Assembly (NCBI RefSeq): GCF_030817595.1
Contig: NZ_JAUSZN010000001.1
Location: 5,144,001 to 5,208,000, forward strand
Direction: 5' to 3'
DNA from: Neobacillus niacini
GTDB lineage: Bacteria > Bacillota > Bacilli > Bacillales > Cytobacillaceae
Length of the DNA stretch: 64,000 nt
How positions within the stretch are numbered: the first letter of the stretch is position 1; every line of letters starts with the position of its first letter. Shown in pieces: positions 10,113-19,207 of this stretch. A program made the translations under genes and the position numbers. The notes below the pieces were generated by a model that was not told where the DNA came from, searched no databases, and saw only the letters and a program-made list of their open reading frames with translations.

Positions 10113-11610
10113 GGTACTTCTTGTCGACGATGAACCTTTAATCACAATCGGGCTTAAGGCGTTGTTGGATTGGGCGGATTATGGCTTTGAGGTTGTGTCT
10201 ACAGCTGAGAGTGGCGAAGAAGCTCTATCCTATCTAAAAGAAAATCAAATTGACATTCTAGTTACCGATATAATGATGGCAGAAATGACGGGTTTAGAAT
10301 TAATAAAAGAAGTGAAAATCCTTCAGCCGAAAGTAAAATGTATTGTTTTAACAGGATACCAAGAGTTTGAGTTTATTAAGCAAGGGTTATTGTTAGGGAT
10401 AGAAAACTATTTAGTGAAGCCGGTTGATGAAGAAGAATTATTAAAGACCATCCGAAATGTAGGCGATAAATTGAATGCCGTGACAGAAGGCAATCAGGAA
10501 CAGGAACCGTCAACACTGAAGGATAATACGTTATGGCGTTTTTTAAATGGTGAAATTGATAAGAATGATTGTCTTGAAAGGTTGTCCTTTTACAATATTC
10601 AATTCAATCAGCCATATTATAGTGTATCGATCTTAAGTTTTGAGAATTATCATAAGGCTGAGATTTCCAAGGATATTAGGAATTATATTGAAGAACAATT
10701 TTCAGCGCTATGTCTATATAGCCCGAATCAGGAATTACTGATTATTTTTGGAGGTACAAGCGAAGAGGAATTAATCCAATTCAACCAAAATCTTGTACAT
10801 GATTTTAATAGTGAACAAAGTAAGGCAGGTATATTCTATTTATCGATGGGAAAGCCGGTTAAAACAGTAGAGGATTTAGAAGAGAGTTTTGCGATTGCAA
10901 GGGAATATAGTTTACTTCAATTATATTCAAATCCTAATGTACTTATTTCTGAACGTTTAACGGTAGATAAACAGGAGGAAATGAAAAAGCAGCAGGAATT
11001 CAAAGATAATATTGTAAAGTTGATATTGAAAGCGGATGAGGAAGCACTAAAAATGCTAGATTCATACTTTCAGGATATAACGAGTAAATCATCCTTTGTT
11101 TCACCCCAAGCAGTGAAAAAATACACCTATGATTTAATTTCTTATATCCATTATTCGCTGCAGTGTGACGATCTTTCCTATTACACAGCTGCTGTCGAAA
11201 AGGTTGTCTATAGCAAAGACATTCATCAGATGATGACCATTTTAAAGGAATATTGCCGAGAATTAATTCTATCCATTCTTAATCAAGTAAATATGCGCAG
11301 TCCTATTGTACAAAATGTCCTTGATTTTATACATGTGCACTATGATCAAGGAGTCTCATTAAAAACATTGGGTCAGCAGTTTCATGTCAATGCCATTTAT
11401 CTGGGACAATTATTTCAAAAAGAAGTCGGTGTTGTTTTCTCTGAGTATTTAAACCGATATCGCTTGGAAAAGGCAAAGGAACTTCTCAAAACAACCCATT
11501 ATCGAGCAGGTGAAATTGGCAAAAAGGTTGGGTATTCCGATACCACTTATTTTTATAAACAGTTTAGAAAAACGGTGGGCACGACGCCAAGCGAATGGCG
11601 AAAGATTTAA
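10105..11610 (+). CDS. AraC-type response regulator, YesN family
   Basis: 501 residues. The N-terminal receiver domain has the acidic pair at D8/D9, phosphoacceptor Asp55 in LVTDIMM, and the conserved Lys in YLVKP. A long middle region follows, and a C-terminal AraC/XylS double helix-turn-helix (from about residue 400, ending in GTTPSEWRK) binds DNA. Overlap with the kinase gene and the shared family type make the pair a cognate two-component system. It most likely activates the surrounding glycan operons. No binding site could be assigned from sequence alone. Confidence 0.93.
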   Translation: MYKVLLVDDEPLITIGLKALLDWADYGFEVVSTAESGEEALSYLKENQIDILVTDIMMAEMTGLELIKEVKILQPKVKCIVLTGYQEFEFIKQGLLLGIENYLVKPVDEEELLKTIRNVGDKLNAVTEGNQEQEPSTLKDNTLWRFLNGEIDKNDCLERLSFYNIQFNQPYYSVSILSFENYHKAEISKDIRNYIEEQFSALCLYSPNQELLIIFGGTSEEELIQFNQNLVHDFNSEQSKAGIFYLSMGKPVKTVEDLEESFAIAREYSLLQLYSNPNVLISERLTVDKQEEMKKQQEFKDNIVKLILKADEEALKMLDSYFQDITSKSSFVSPQAVKKYTYDLISYIHYSLQCDDLSYYTAAVEKVVYSKDIHQMMTILKEYCRELILSILNQVNMRSPIVQNVLDFIHVHYDQGVSLKTLGQQFHVNAIYLGQLFQKEVGVVFSEYLNRYRLEKAKELLKTTHYRAGEIGKKVGYSDTTYFYKQFRKTVGTTPSEWRKI

Positions 11611-11656
11611 ATCCCTTTTGGTAATAAAAAAACAAAAAAAGAGACGGTGATGAACA

Positions 11657-13069
11657 ATGGACAAACCTATACATGAAAAAAACCTTACCTATCGTTTTCC
11701 AAAGCACTTTTGGTGGGGAAGTGCTGCCTCAGGCCCGCAAACAGAAGGTGCGGCCTTGATTGACGGTAGAAAAGCTAGTATATGGGATTATTGGTATAGC
11801 ATAGAGCCGGAATGTTTTCATAATGAGGTAGGACCGGTGAACACATCCGATTTCTATCATCGCTACAAAGAGGATATTCAACTTATGAAGGAAACGGGTC
11901 ATAATTCCTTCCGCACCTCGATTCAATGGTCAAGGTTGATTCCGGACGGTGTGGGCAAAATTAATCAACAGGCAGTGGATTTTTACAATCAGGTCATTAA
12001 TGAGTTAATTGCCAATGATATTGAGCCGTTCATGAACTTATACCACTTTGATATGCCCATGTGCATGCAGGAAAAAGGCGGCTGGGAGTCCCGGGAAGTT
12101 ATCGATGCCTATGTAAACTTTGCCGAAACCTGCTTTTCCTTGTTTGGGGACCGGGTAAAGCATTGGTTTACCTTTAATGAACCAATTGTTCCTGTTGAGG
12201 CCAGCTATTTATATAATTTGCATTTTCCAAAAGTAGTAGATTTTAAGCGAGGGGCACAGGTGGCTCACAATACGATTGTTGCCCATGCGAAAGCGGTTGC
12301 AACATTTAAAAAGATGCATCTTGATGGCCAAATTGGGATTATCTTAAACTTAACGCCCTCCTATCCAAGAAGTGAGGAAGCAGATGATGTGAAAGCTGCT
12401 CATATTGCCGATTTGTTCTTTAATCGAAGCTTCCTTGATCCGGTAACAAAAGGAGAATACCCGAAGGAGTTAATTGATATTTTAAGAGATAGAGAGCTAT
12501 TGCCGGTAGTAGAACAGGGAGATTTGGAAGTCATTCGTAATCATCCCATAGATATTCTTGGTGTGAACTATTACCAGCCGCGCCGTGTGAAAGCAAAGGA
12601 GCAGCCGGCAGCAAAAGACGTTCCGTTTATGCCAGAACATCTCTTTGATCCGTATTTGATGCCGGGGCGGAAAATCAATCCGCATCGCGGCTGGGAGATT
12701 TGTGAAGAAGTCATATACGACATTATGATCGATATTCGCGATCATTATGATAATATCCCTTTCTTCATTTCAGAAAATGGAATGGGTGTCGAAGGGGAAG
12801 AGAAATTTCGAAATGAGCAGGGTTACATCGAAGATGATTATCGTATCGAGTTTATCCAGGAACATTTGAAATGGGTTCATAAAGCTCTTGAAGAAGGAGC
12901 AAATTGCCTTGGATATCATCTTTGGACATTTATGGATAACTGGTCATGGACGAATGCTTATAAGAATCGTTACGGATTAGTAGAAGTAGATTTAAAGAAC
13001 AATTTAAAGCGAACGATTAAGAAATCAGGCAGATGGTATAAACGGTTGTCTGAAAATAATGGCTTTTAA
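11657..13069 (+). CDS. GH1 beta-glycosidase
   Basis: 470 residues, cytoplasmic. GH1 landmarks: acid/base Glu175 in FTFNEP and nucleophile Glu373 in FISENGMG. The family contains beta-glucosidases, beta-galactosidases, beta-mannosidases and 6-phospho-glycosidases. In 6-phospho enzymes a C-terminal S-x6-K-x-Y motif binds the phosphate. Here the segment SWTNAYKNRY keeps the Ser and Tyr but has Asn at the Lys position, with Lys one residue earlier. That, and an ABC rather than a PTS importer, argues for a non-phosphorylated substrate. Removal of the core beta-mannose or of beta-galactose is an inference. It lies between yesN and the ROK genes in the same orientation. Confidence 0.88.
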   Translation: MDKPIHEKNLTYRFPKHFWWGSAASGPQTEGAALIDGRKASIWDYWYSIEPECFHNEVGPVNTSDFYHRYKEDIQLMKETGHNSFRTSIQWSRLIPDGVGKINQQAVDFYNQVINELIANDIEPFMNLYHFDMPMCMQEKGGWESREVIDAYVNFAETCFSLFGDRVKHWFTFNEPIVPVEASYLYNLHFPKVVDFKRGAQVAHNTIVAHAKAVATFKKMHLDGQIGIILNLTPSYPRSEEADDVKAAHIADLFFNRSFLDPVTKGEYPKELIDILRDRELLPVVEQGDLEVIRNHPIDILGVNYYQPRRVKAKEQPAAKDVPFMPEHLFDPYLMPGRKINPHRGWEICEEVIYDIMIDIRDHYDNIPFFISENGMGVEGEEKFRNEQGYIEDDYRIEFIQEHLKWVHKALEEGANCLGYHLWTFMDNWSWTNAYKNRYGLVEVDLKNNLKRTIKKSGRWYKRLSENNGF

Positions 13070-13135
13070 TAATATAATCGAGCAGGGCGTAATCCTAGTA
13101 AATCTATTCATTCAGCAAAAAGGAAGTGGCAGGAA

Positions 13136-14041
13136 ATGGAGAAGTATCTTTTAGGGATTGATTTAGGAGGAACAAATTTAAGGGTCGCAGTCGTAACATC
13201 TGACGGTCAACTGGTAGAAGAAATGAATGTAAAAACAGAAAGTGAAAAAGGCCCTTATTATGTCATCAACCAAATGATTAAGCTTTGTGAGAAAATCATG
13301 CGGGAACGAAACATTGATGCCATCGGAATTGGATCCCCTGGTCCTTTAGATGTAAAACAAGGCATAATCCTAAGTCCAAACAATTTGCCTGGGTGGGACA
13401 ATATCCCATTAGTAGACATGTTAGAGAAGGTTTTACAGAAAAAAGTTGTCCTTGATAATGATGCAAATGCAGCCGCACTTGCCGAGGCCATCATTGGCGC
13501 TGGTAAAGGGAAAGAGTCTGTTTTCTATATTACCGTTAGTACGGGAGTGGGCGGCGGCTTTGTCTTCCGGAAGCAATTGTTGCAAGGTGCGAATTTTTGT
13601 GCCGGTGAAATAGGCAATCTCATTGTAGACTCAGACGGACCGTCGCACCATGCCTTGAATGTTGGCGCCTTAGAAACATTGGCTAGTGGGACAGCAGTGA
13701 AAAAACGTGGAAAAGAACAGCTTGGAATGACAGGGCATGCAGGAGAAGTATTCGCACTGGCCATGAACGGAGACCCAGAAGCGCAGAAGATTGTTGATCA
13801 AATGATTACGTCCCTGGCAAAAGGGATTGCAAACATTGTTCATACGGTTGATCCGCATATTATTGTACTTGGAGGCGGAGTAATGCAGTCAAGGGACTAC
13901 ATTATGCCGTTGCTTGTTGCAAGAGTGAATGACTTCCTATATCCACAGCTGCGGAATAAGGTGGAAATGGTGAGTGCTTCCTTAGGTACAAAAGCGGGTG
14001 TGATTGGGGCGGCTTTATTGACAAAACAAGCAGCGTTTTAG
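13136..14041 (+). CDS. ROK family sugar kinase lacking the zinc cysteines
   Basis: 301 residues. The N-terminal phosphate loop is GIDLGGTNLRVAVV, and the catalytic aspartate lies in DNDANAAALAE. The C-terminal nucleotide-binding segment is IIVLGGGVM. Glucokinase-type ROK proteins carry a CxCGxxGCxE zinc motif after GEIG; here that stretch reads GPSHHALNVGALETLASG with no cysteine. It phosphorylates a free sugar, inferred to be mannose, GlcNAc or glucose released by the neighbouring hydrolases. It begins 66 bp after the GH1 gene, behind an AGGAAG-type ribosome binding site, and is followed 16 bp later by a second ROK gene. Confidence 0.88.
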   Translation: MEKYLLGIDLGGTNLRVAVVTSDGQLVEEMNVKTESEKGPYYVINQMIKLCEKIMRERNIDAIGIGSPGPLDVKQGIILSPNNLPGWDNIPLVDMLEKVLQKKVVLDNDANAAALAEAIIGAGKGKESVFYITVSTGVGGGFVFRKQLLQGANFCAGEIGNLIVDSDGPSHHALNVGALETLASGTAVKKRGKEQLGMTGHAGEVFALAMNGDPEAQKIVDQMITSLAKGIANIVHTVDPHIIVLGGGVMQSRDYIMPLLVARVNDFLYPQLRNKVEMVSASLGTKAGVIGAALLTKQAAF

Positions 14042-14057
14042 TAAGAGGGGGCTGACC

Positions 14058-14993
14058 ATGAAAGCTTATATGGTGTTTGATATTGGAGGAACGTATATTA
14101 AATATGCGGTGATGAATGAGCAGGGAATGAAGTTAGAAGGCGGGAAGGTTCCCACTCCTCAGGAAGGATTAGAAATATTTCTACAGAAGGTCTCTGACAT
14201 TGTAACGCAGTATCGACAGTCTTATGCTTTTCAAGGGATTGCACTAAGTTCTCCGGGTGCAGTGGATGTGAAAAGCGGATATATCGGGGGAGCAAGTGCT
14301 ATTCCTTATATCCACGGTGTACCCATGACAGACATGATAAGAGAGCGAACAGGTCTTGACGTTTCGATAGAAAATGATGCGAACTGTGCAGCATTGGCAG
14401 AAGGCTGGCTGGGAGCTGCCAAAGAAACAGATTACTATATTTGCATCGTTATTGGCACGGGAATTGGCGGAAGTATTGTGGTAAATCATACTATTTTGCG
14501 CGGTGCTTCCCTTCACGGGGGGGAATTTGGGTATATGATTATGGGGGACCCGCTGCAGAAAAATCCACTGCAATCTACCTGGAGCAGGGTCTCTTCTACA
14601 TATGCGCTTGTAGAAGGTGTGGAAGCGAGAAAATCACTTGCAAAAGGTACACTGAATGGCGAAGATGTATTTCGTTTGGCTGAAGGTGGAGACTCCATTG
14701 CGAAAGAATCCATTGCCCATTTTTACAAAAAACTGGCAGTCGGTATCTATAATTTGAAATATACACTTGATCCGAAAAAGATTCTAATCGGCGGGGGAAT
14801 TAGCAAACGCTCAGAAGTTATTGAGGGGATCAATCAGGAATTGAAGCAATTGAAGGATGAAATCTCTAAGCTCGATATTACGGTTGAAGCCTGTCAATTT
14901 GATAACGATGCCAATTTAATTGGTGCCTTATTTCACTTTTTAACTATCAAAAAGCCAAAAAGTGGTTTCAACCTTACAAGGCAGGATAAATAG
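14058..14993 (+). CDS. ROK family sugar kinase, BglK-like
   Basis: 311 residues. Phosphate loop VFDIGGTYIKYAV and catalytic Asp in ENDANCAALAE. It also lacks the zinc-binding cysteine cluster: after HGGEFGYMIMGD comes an insert with WSRVSSTYALVEG. This layout resembles beta-glucoside kinase BglK and relatives rather than glucokinase. With two distinct ROK kinases side by side, one may act on mannose and the other on GlcNAc or a disaccharide. The ribosome binding site AGAGGGGG precedes ATG 14058. The manA gene follows 45 bp downstream. Confidence 0.87.
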   Translation: MKAYMVFDIGGTYIKYAVMNEQGMKLEGGKVPTPQEGLEIFLQKVSDIVTQYRQSYAFQGIALSSPGAVDVKSGYIGGASAIPYIHGVPMTDMIRERTGLDVSIENDANCAALAEGWLGAAKETDYYICIVIGTGIGGSIVVNHTILRGASLHGGEFGYMIMGDPLQKNPLQSTWSRVSSTYALVEGVEARKSLAKGTLNGEDVFRLAEGGDSIAKESIAHFYKKLAVGIYNLKYTLDPKKILIGGGISKRSEVIEGINQELKQLKDEISKLDITVEACQFDNDANLIGALFHFLTIKKPKSGFNLTRQDK

Positions 14994-15038
14994 AAATCTA
15001 CTGGAACGTTGAAATTAATAATCAATTGGAGGTTAATT

Positions 15039-15998
15039 ATGTATAAGAATGAGCCGATTTTTTTACAGCCGGTGTTTCAGGAGAGAATTTGGGGCGGGAA
15101 GAAGCTAAGAACAGAGTTCCATTATGAGATTCCGAATGATCTGACTGGTGAAGCGTGGGTGATTTCTGCGCATCCGCATGGCCCGAGCATGATTACCAAT
15201 GGTCCGCTTGAGGGGAAATCGTTAGCCGATGCCTGGAATGAACATAAGGAGCTTTTTAATAAAAAGGATGACGACCAAGGGGAGTATCCATTACTTGTGA
15301 AAATTTTGGATGCTGCTGATGATTTATCCGTTCAAGTTCACCCAAATGACCAATTTTCCCGTGAAGTGGAAGGCGTGCCTTATGGAAAAACCGAATGCTG
15401 GTACGTGCTAAGCGCCGAAGAAGGGGTGGAGCTTGTATTAGGTCATTATGCCAAGACAGAAGAGGAATTGGCAGAGATGATTGATCATGGTCAATGGGAC
15501 AAGCTTTTAAGACGCGTGAAGGTGAAGGCGGGTGATTTTGTCTATGTTCCGAGCGGTACGATTCATGCGATTGGAAAAGGCATCGTGATTCTTGAAACAC
15601 AGCAAAGTTCTGATATTACTTACCGTGTGTATGACTATGACCGGAAAGATGCGGCCGGCAATACACGTGAATTACATCTTGAACGATCTAAACAGGTGAC
15701 AACCGTTCCACATCAGGATGCCGAAGTTAAACAGACTGAAAAGGTTAATGGCGGTTTAGTCGAAAAGAAATTAGTGGAGGAACAGTATTTCACTGTGTAT
15801 CACTGGGAGTTGAACGGGCAGGCTGATTGTGAAATGGATAAAGACTTTTTACAAGTGAGCGTTGTAGAAGGTATGGCCGCTATCACAATCGACGGAAAAT
15901 CCTTCGACCTTAAGAAGGGTACCCATTTTATCCTTCCACATGGTGTTCGTCAATTCAAATTAGATGGAAAAGCTGAGTTTATTGTTTCGCATGAATAA
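15039..15998 (+). CDS. manA: Mannose-6-phosphate isomerase, class I
   Basis: 319 residues, the normal length for the short Bacillus-type enzyme. It interconverts mannose-6-P and fructose-6-P. The cupin core shows the zinc ligands in VQVHPNDQ and TECWYVL, and the active-site stretch GTIHAIGKGIVILETQQSSD. ATG 15039 follows TTGGAGG at ideal spacing; the frame extends upstream to 15009 without a ribosome binding site. Being last in a run that begins with an alpha-mannosidase and includes sugar kinases, it completes a mannose-to-glycolysis route. Confidence 0.95.
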   Translation: MYKNEPIFLQPVFQERIWGGKKLRTEFHYEIPNDLTGEAWVISAHPHGPSMITNGPLEGKSLADAWNEHKELFNKKDDDQGEYPLLVKILDAADDLSVQVHPNDQFSREVEGVPYGKTECWYVLSAEEGVELVLGHYAKTEEELAEMIDHGQWDKLLRRVKVKAGDFVYVPSGTIHAIGKGIVILETQQSSDITYRVYDYDRKDAAGNTRELHLERSKQVTTVPHQDAEVKQTEKVNGGLVEKKLVEEQYFTVYHWELNGQADCEMDKDFLQVSVVEGMAAITIDGKSFDLKKGTHFILPHGVRQFKLDGKAEFIVSHE

Positions 15999-16004
15999 AC
16001 AAAC

Positions 16005-16037
16005 CAAAAAGACCCTAGGGAAATAGGGTCTTTTTTG
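16005..16037 (+). terminator. Terminator after manA
   Basis: AAAAGACCCTA pairs with TAGGGTCTTTT across a short GGGAAA loop and ends in a T run. It closes the yesMN-GH1-ROK-ROK-manA run. Confidence 0.88.
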
Positions 16038-16157
16038 GTGTCGTGCACCATTCCTTTTAGTAACGCAAGGACTGTCCCTTGTCTCATTTAAAATGTAAAT
16101 TTTCAATGAACTAATTATAGAAAGGGTGGAAAAACCTTATTACATTTTTCTAGTCCA

Positions 16158-16186
16158 TTGACGGAGCATACGGTTCGGAATATTGT
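16158..16186 (+). promoter_or_regulatory. Candidate sigma-A promoter for GH85 gene
   Basis: TTGACG, a 17-base spacer, then TATTGT, about 130 bp upstream of the GH85 start. The -35 box matches 5 of 6 and the -10 box 4 of 6. It lies in the 320-base gap between manA and the GH85 gene; besides this and the terminator I see nothing else there. Confidence 0.4.
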
Positions 16187-16318
16187 AGGAGAAAAGTGGA
16201 TTGATAGAGTATTCAAAAAAATGACAGCGCTATCCATATCTTAATAGGGATGGTAAGGGTAGAAGGAAGCCCGCTCAAAAAAGCTTCAATATAAAAACTA
16301 GAATAGGAGAGATGGAAA

Positions 16319-18985
16319 ATGATTGATTTGAAGAAAAGCCAATTGTTGATGGCTGTCTTTTTCGGCATGTGTTTCATCCTGTTATGGCCGAATGCAAGCT
16401 TTGCAAAACAACCAGAATCATCTTACTGGTATCCCGAACAACTATTAAACTGGACTCCAGAGAAGGATCCAAGCGCTGTGTTTAACCGCAGCCAGATTCC
16501 ACTGGCCAAACGGGAAGTGTTATACAAAGTCAATGACCATGCACAATCTGATGCAAAGTTAGTGGCTTTGTCTGCTTTAAACCCTACGACGAGCGGGGTG
16601 CCTTCTCAAGGCGGGAGGGATTTTTATGCAAATACCTTTAGTTATTGGCAGTACGTTGATCTCATGGTGTACTGGGCTGGCTCTGCCGGTGAAGGCATTA
16701 TTGTGCCGCCAAGTGGAGATGTGATTGACGCTGCCCATAAAAACGGCGTACCGATTTTAGGAAACGTTTTCTTCCCTCCTACTGTTTATGGCGGAAAGGC
16801 TGAATGGGTCAACCAAATGCTTGCTCAGCGGGCTGATGGATCCTTCCCGGCAGCGGACAAGCTGTTAGAAGTTGCAAACTACTATGGGTTTGACGGCTGG
16901 TTCATTAACCAAGAAACCGAAGGCGTAAACGCTCAGACTGCTGAAAAAATGCAGGAATTCCTAGTGTATCTTCAAAAACATAAACAGAAAGATATGCAAA
17001 TTATGTGGTACGATTCGATGACGAAGGATGGTCAGATCAATTGGCAAAATGCTTTAACGGATAAAAATAGCAGCTTTTTACAGGATGGCAACAAACGTGT
17101 TTCTGACAGCATGTTTTTAAACTTTTGGTGGCGCGATCAGCAATCATCCGCTGCAAAAGCGAAGGAACTCGGCAGAAGCCCATATGACTTGTTTACTGGG
17201 ATTGATGTGGAAGCGAATGGAACAAGCACAAATATTCCATGGCAGGGAATCTTCCCTGAGGGCAAAGCACCTATAACATCTTTAGGAATTTATCGTCCGG
17301 ACTGGGCTTTTAAAACATCTGAAACAATGGAACAGTTTTATCAAAAGGAAAATGAATTCTGGGTTGGCAAATCCGCAAATCCTGCCTCAACAAATGATAA
17401 CGGTGCGTGGAAAGGAATGGCACATTATTTCACGGCCAGAACCGCCATTGAGAAATTGCCATTCGTCACTCATTTTAATACAGGAAGCGGCAAGTTTTTC
17501 GCTGTCGATGGGAAGCAGGTAAGCGAACAGTCATGGAATAACCGCAGCCTGCAGGATATTCTCCCGACATGGCGCTGGCTGAAAGAGGGCGGACAAGCTG
17601 TTCACGTTGATTTTGATTGGGAAACTTCTTATTACGGCGGAAGCTCATTAAAGCTTTCAGGGGCCATTGATGCAAACAATCCAACACATATTAAACTTTA
17701 TAAAACCAATCTGCCGATTCAAGAGGATACGGAAATCGCACTGACGTACAAGACAGATTTAAAAAAGCCAAACATGAAGCTTGGTGTCAGTTTCATCGAC
17801 ACTCCTAATCAATTTATCTATTTCGATGTGAAAAAACAAAGTCTTAATCAATGGATAACCGATTCGGTTAAACTGAAAAAATTTAGCGGTAAAAACATTG
17901 CAGCTATCTCGCTTTTAATTGAAAGTGACAACGAGGTGAAAGATTTTACAACAAATATTGGAGAAATCAAGGTTTATAACAAGCAAGAGAAGCATAATGC
18001 TATTCATTCTCCAAAGCAAGGAAAGGTAAGTAAGATTGAGTTTACCAAAGGGATTTATGCAGATGTCGCGCTTGCTTGGGAGCCGTCTGCTTCCGATGTG
18101 AGTCACTATGAAATTTACCGGATGCTGCCAAACAATGAGAAGGAATTTGTCGGTGCTACACCGAATCAGGTGTATTTCCTTTCCAATTTAAGGAGGGATG
18201 GGAAAGAAACTAGCACCAATTTAGAAATTGTTGCGGTGAACCAAGAATTCAAACGAAGCAAGCCTACCACTGTTACATTTGAATGGCCGCCATATCCAAA
18301 GCCAGAAGCAGATTTCGGGGCGGATCAAACGGTAGCGGCACCGGGAGAGAAGATTCAATTTTACAATGCATCTTCAGAGGTAACGGAAGCTGTGGAATGG
18401 CATTTTGAAGGTGGAACACCGTCTGTGAGCATGGAGGAAAACCCGGTTGTCACCTATGAGAAAGAAGGCGTTTACCCTGTTACCCTAATCGCGAAAAACA
18501 GTGAGGGTGAAAGTGTCCTGACAAAAGAAGCAATGATTACCATTTCCGAAGCTGCCAAGGATATTAAAAATGTTGCGTTGAATAAGATTGCCATTGCGAG
18601 CGGACAATGTGCTCCAAGTGAAGCGGCACAATATGCTTTTGACGGGAACGTAAAAAGTAAATGGTGCGCATTAGGGGATGCCCCTCATTGGCTAAAGGTG
18701 GATCTTGGCGGTCAATATGCTATTTCAAAATTCGTTGTTCGCCATGCACAAGCAGGCGGGGAGCCGGGTGCCTTTAATACCCAGGCATTCAGAATTGAAG
18801 TTAGTACGGACGGGGAAAACTGGACAGAGGAAGTGAAGGTAACAGATAATACAGGGGCTGTCTCAGAACACAGCATCACCTTGACAAATGCACGCTATGT
18901 CCGATTATGGACTGACAAGCCAACACAAGGCGGCGACCAAGCTGCAAGAATTTATGATTTCGAGGTTCATGGATTTCAAAAATAG
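16319..18985 (+). CDS. Secreted GH85 endo-beta-N-acetylglucosaminidase
   Basis: 888 residues. Signal peptide with likely cleavage after NASFA (about residue 29). The GH85 barrel follows, with the catalytic pair Asn197/Glu199 in GWFINQETEG, the N-x-E arrangement known from Endo-A and Endo-D. A linker/Fn3-like region spans roughly 570-665. A PKD-like domain at about 665-745 contains VEWHFEGG, and the C-terminal F5/8-type (discoidin, CBM32-like) domain covers about 750-888. The enzyme cuts the chitobiose core of N-glycans, leaving one GlcNAc on the protein. There is no LPXTG or membrane anchor, so it is probably released or held by the discoidin domain. It supplies free glycan to the upstream importer. 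Start supported by AGGAGA. Confidence 0.93.
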   Translation: MIDLKKSQLLMAVFFGMCFILLWPNASFAKQPESSYWYPEQLLNWTPEKDPSAVFNRSQIPLAKREVLYKVNDHAQSDAKLVALSALNPTTSGVPSQGGRDFYANTFSYWQYVDLMVYWAGSAGEGIIVPPSGDVIDAAHKNGVPILGNVFFPPTVYGGKAEWVNQMLAQRADGSFPAADKLLEVANYYGFDGWFINQETEGVNAQTAEKMQEFLVYLQKHKQKDMQIMWYDSMTKDGQINWQNALTDKNSSFLQDGNKRVSDSMFLNFWWRDQQSSAAKAKELGRSPYDLFTGIDVEANGTSTNIPWQGIFPEGKAPITSLGIYRPDWAFKTSETMEQFYQKENEFWVGKSANPASTNDNGAWKGMAHYFTARTAIEKLPFVTHFNTGSGKFFAVDGKQVSEQSWNNRSLQDILPTWRWLKEGGQAVHVDFDWETSYYGGSSLKLSGAIDANNPTHIKLYKTNLPIQEDTEIALTYKTDLKKPNMKLGVSFIDTPNQFIYFDVKKQSLNQWITDSVKLKKFSGKNIAAISLLIESDNEVKDFTTNIGEIKVYNKQEKHNAIHSPKQGKVSKIEFTKGIYADVALAWEPSASDVSHYEIYRMLPNNEKEFVGATPNQVYFLSNLRRDGKETSTNLEIVAVNQEFKRSKPTTVTFEWPPYPKPEADFGADQTVAAPGEKIQFYNASSEVTEAVEWHFEGGTPSVSMEENPVVTYEKEGVYPVTLIAKNSEGESVLTKEAMITISEAAKDIKNVALNKIAIASGQCAPSEAAQYAFDGNVKSKWCALGDAPHWLKVDLGGQYAISKFVVRHAQAGGEPGAFNTQAFRIEVSTDGENWTEEVKVTDNTGAVSEHSITLTNARYVRLWTDKPTQGGDQAARIYDFEVHGFQK

Positions 18986-19007
18986 TTTCCGATATCTGTA
19001 AGGGGTT

Positions 19008-19050
19008 GGGCCTTCGCTGCTTTTATCCAGCGGGGGACTGCCCTTTTTTT
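19008..19050 (+). terminator. Probable terminator after GH85 gene
   Basis: CCTTCGCTG pairs with CAGCGGGGG (two G-U pairs), and GCCC plus seven Ts follows. The T run is a few bases from the main stem, so strength is uncertain. Confidence 0.45.
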
Positions 19051-19207
19051 AAATGTTCAAAGTTTGCGGCTCCTACGCAGACAAATCAACAGCCAAGTTT
19101 AACATTGTTAAAAATTTCGGATACTGAAATATTAAAATACCGAAATATATTTGGGGTTTTCATTATATGATTAAAGGTATGAATTTTATCTCAAAGAGGA
19201 GGAAGCA

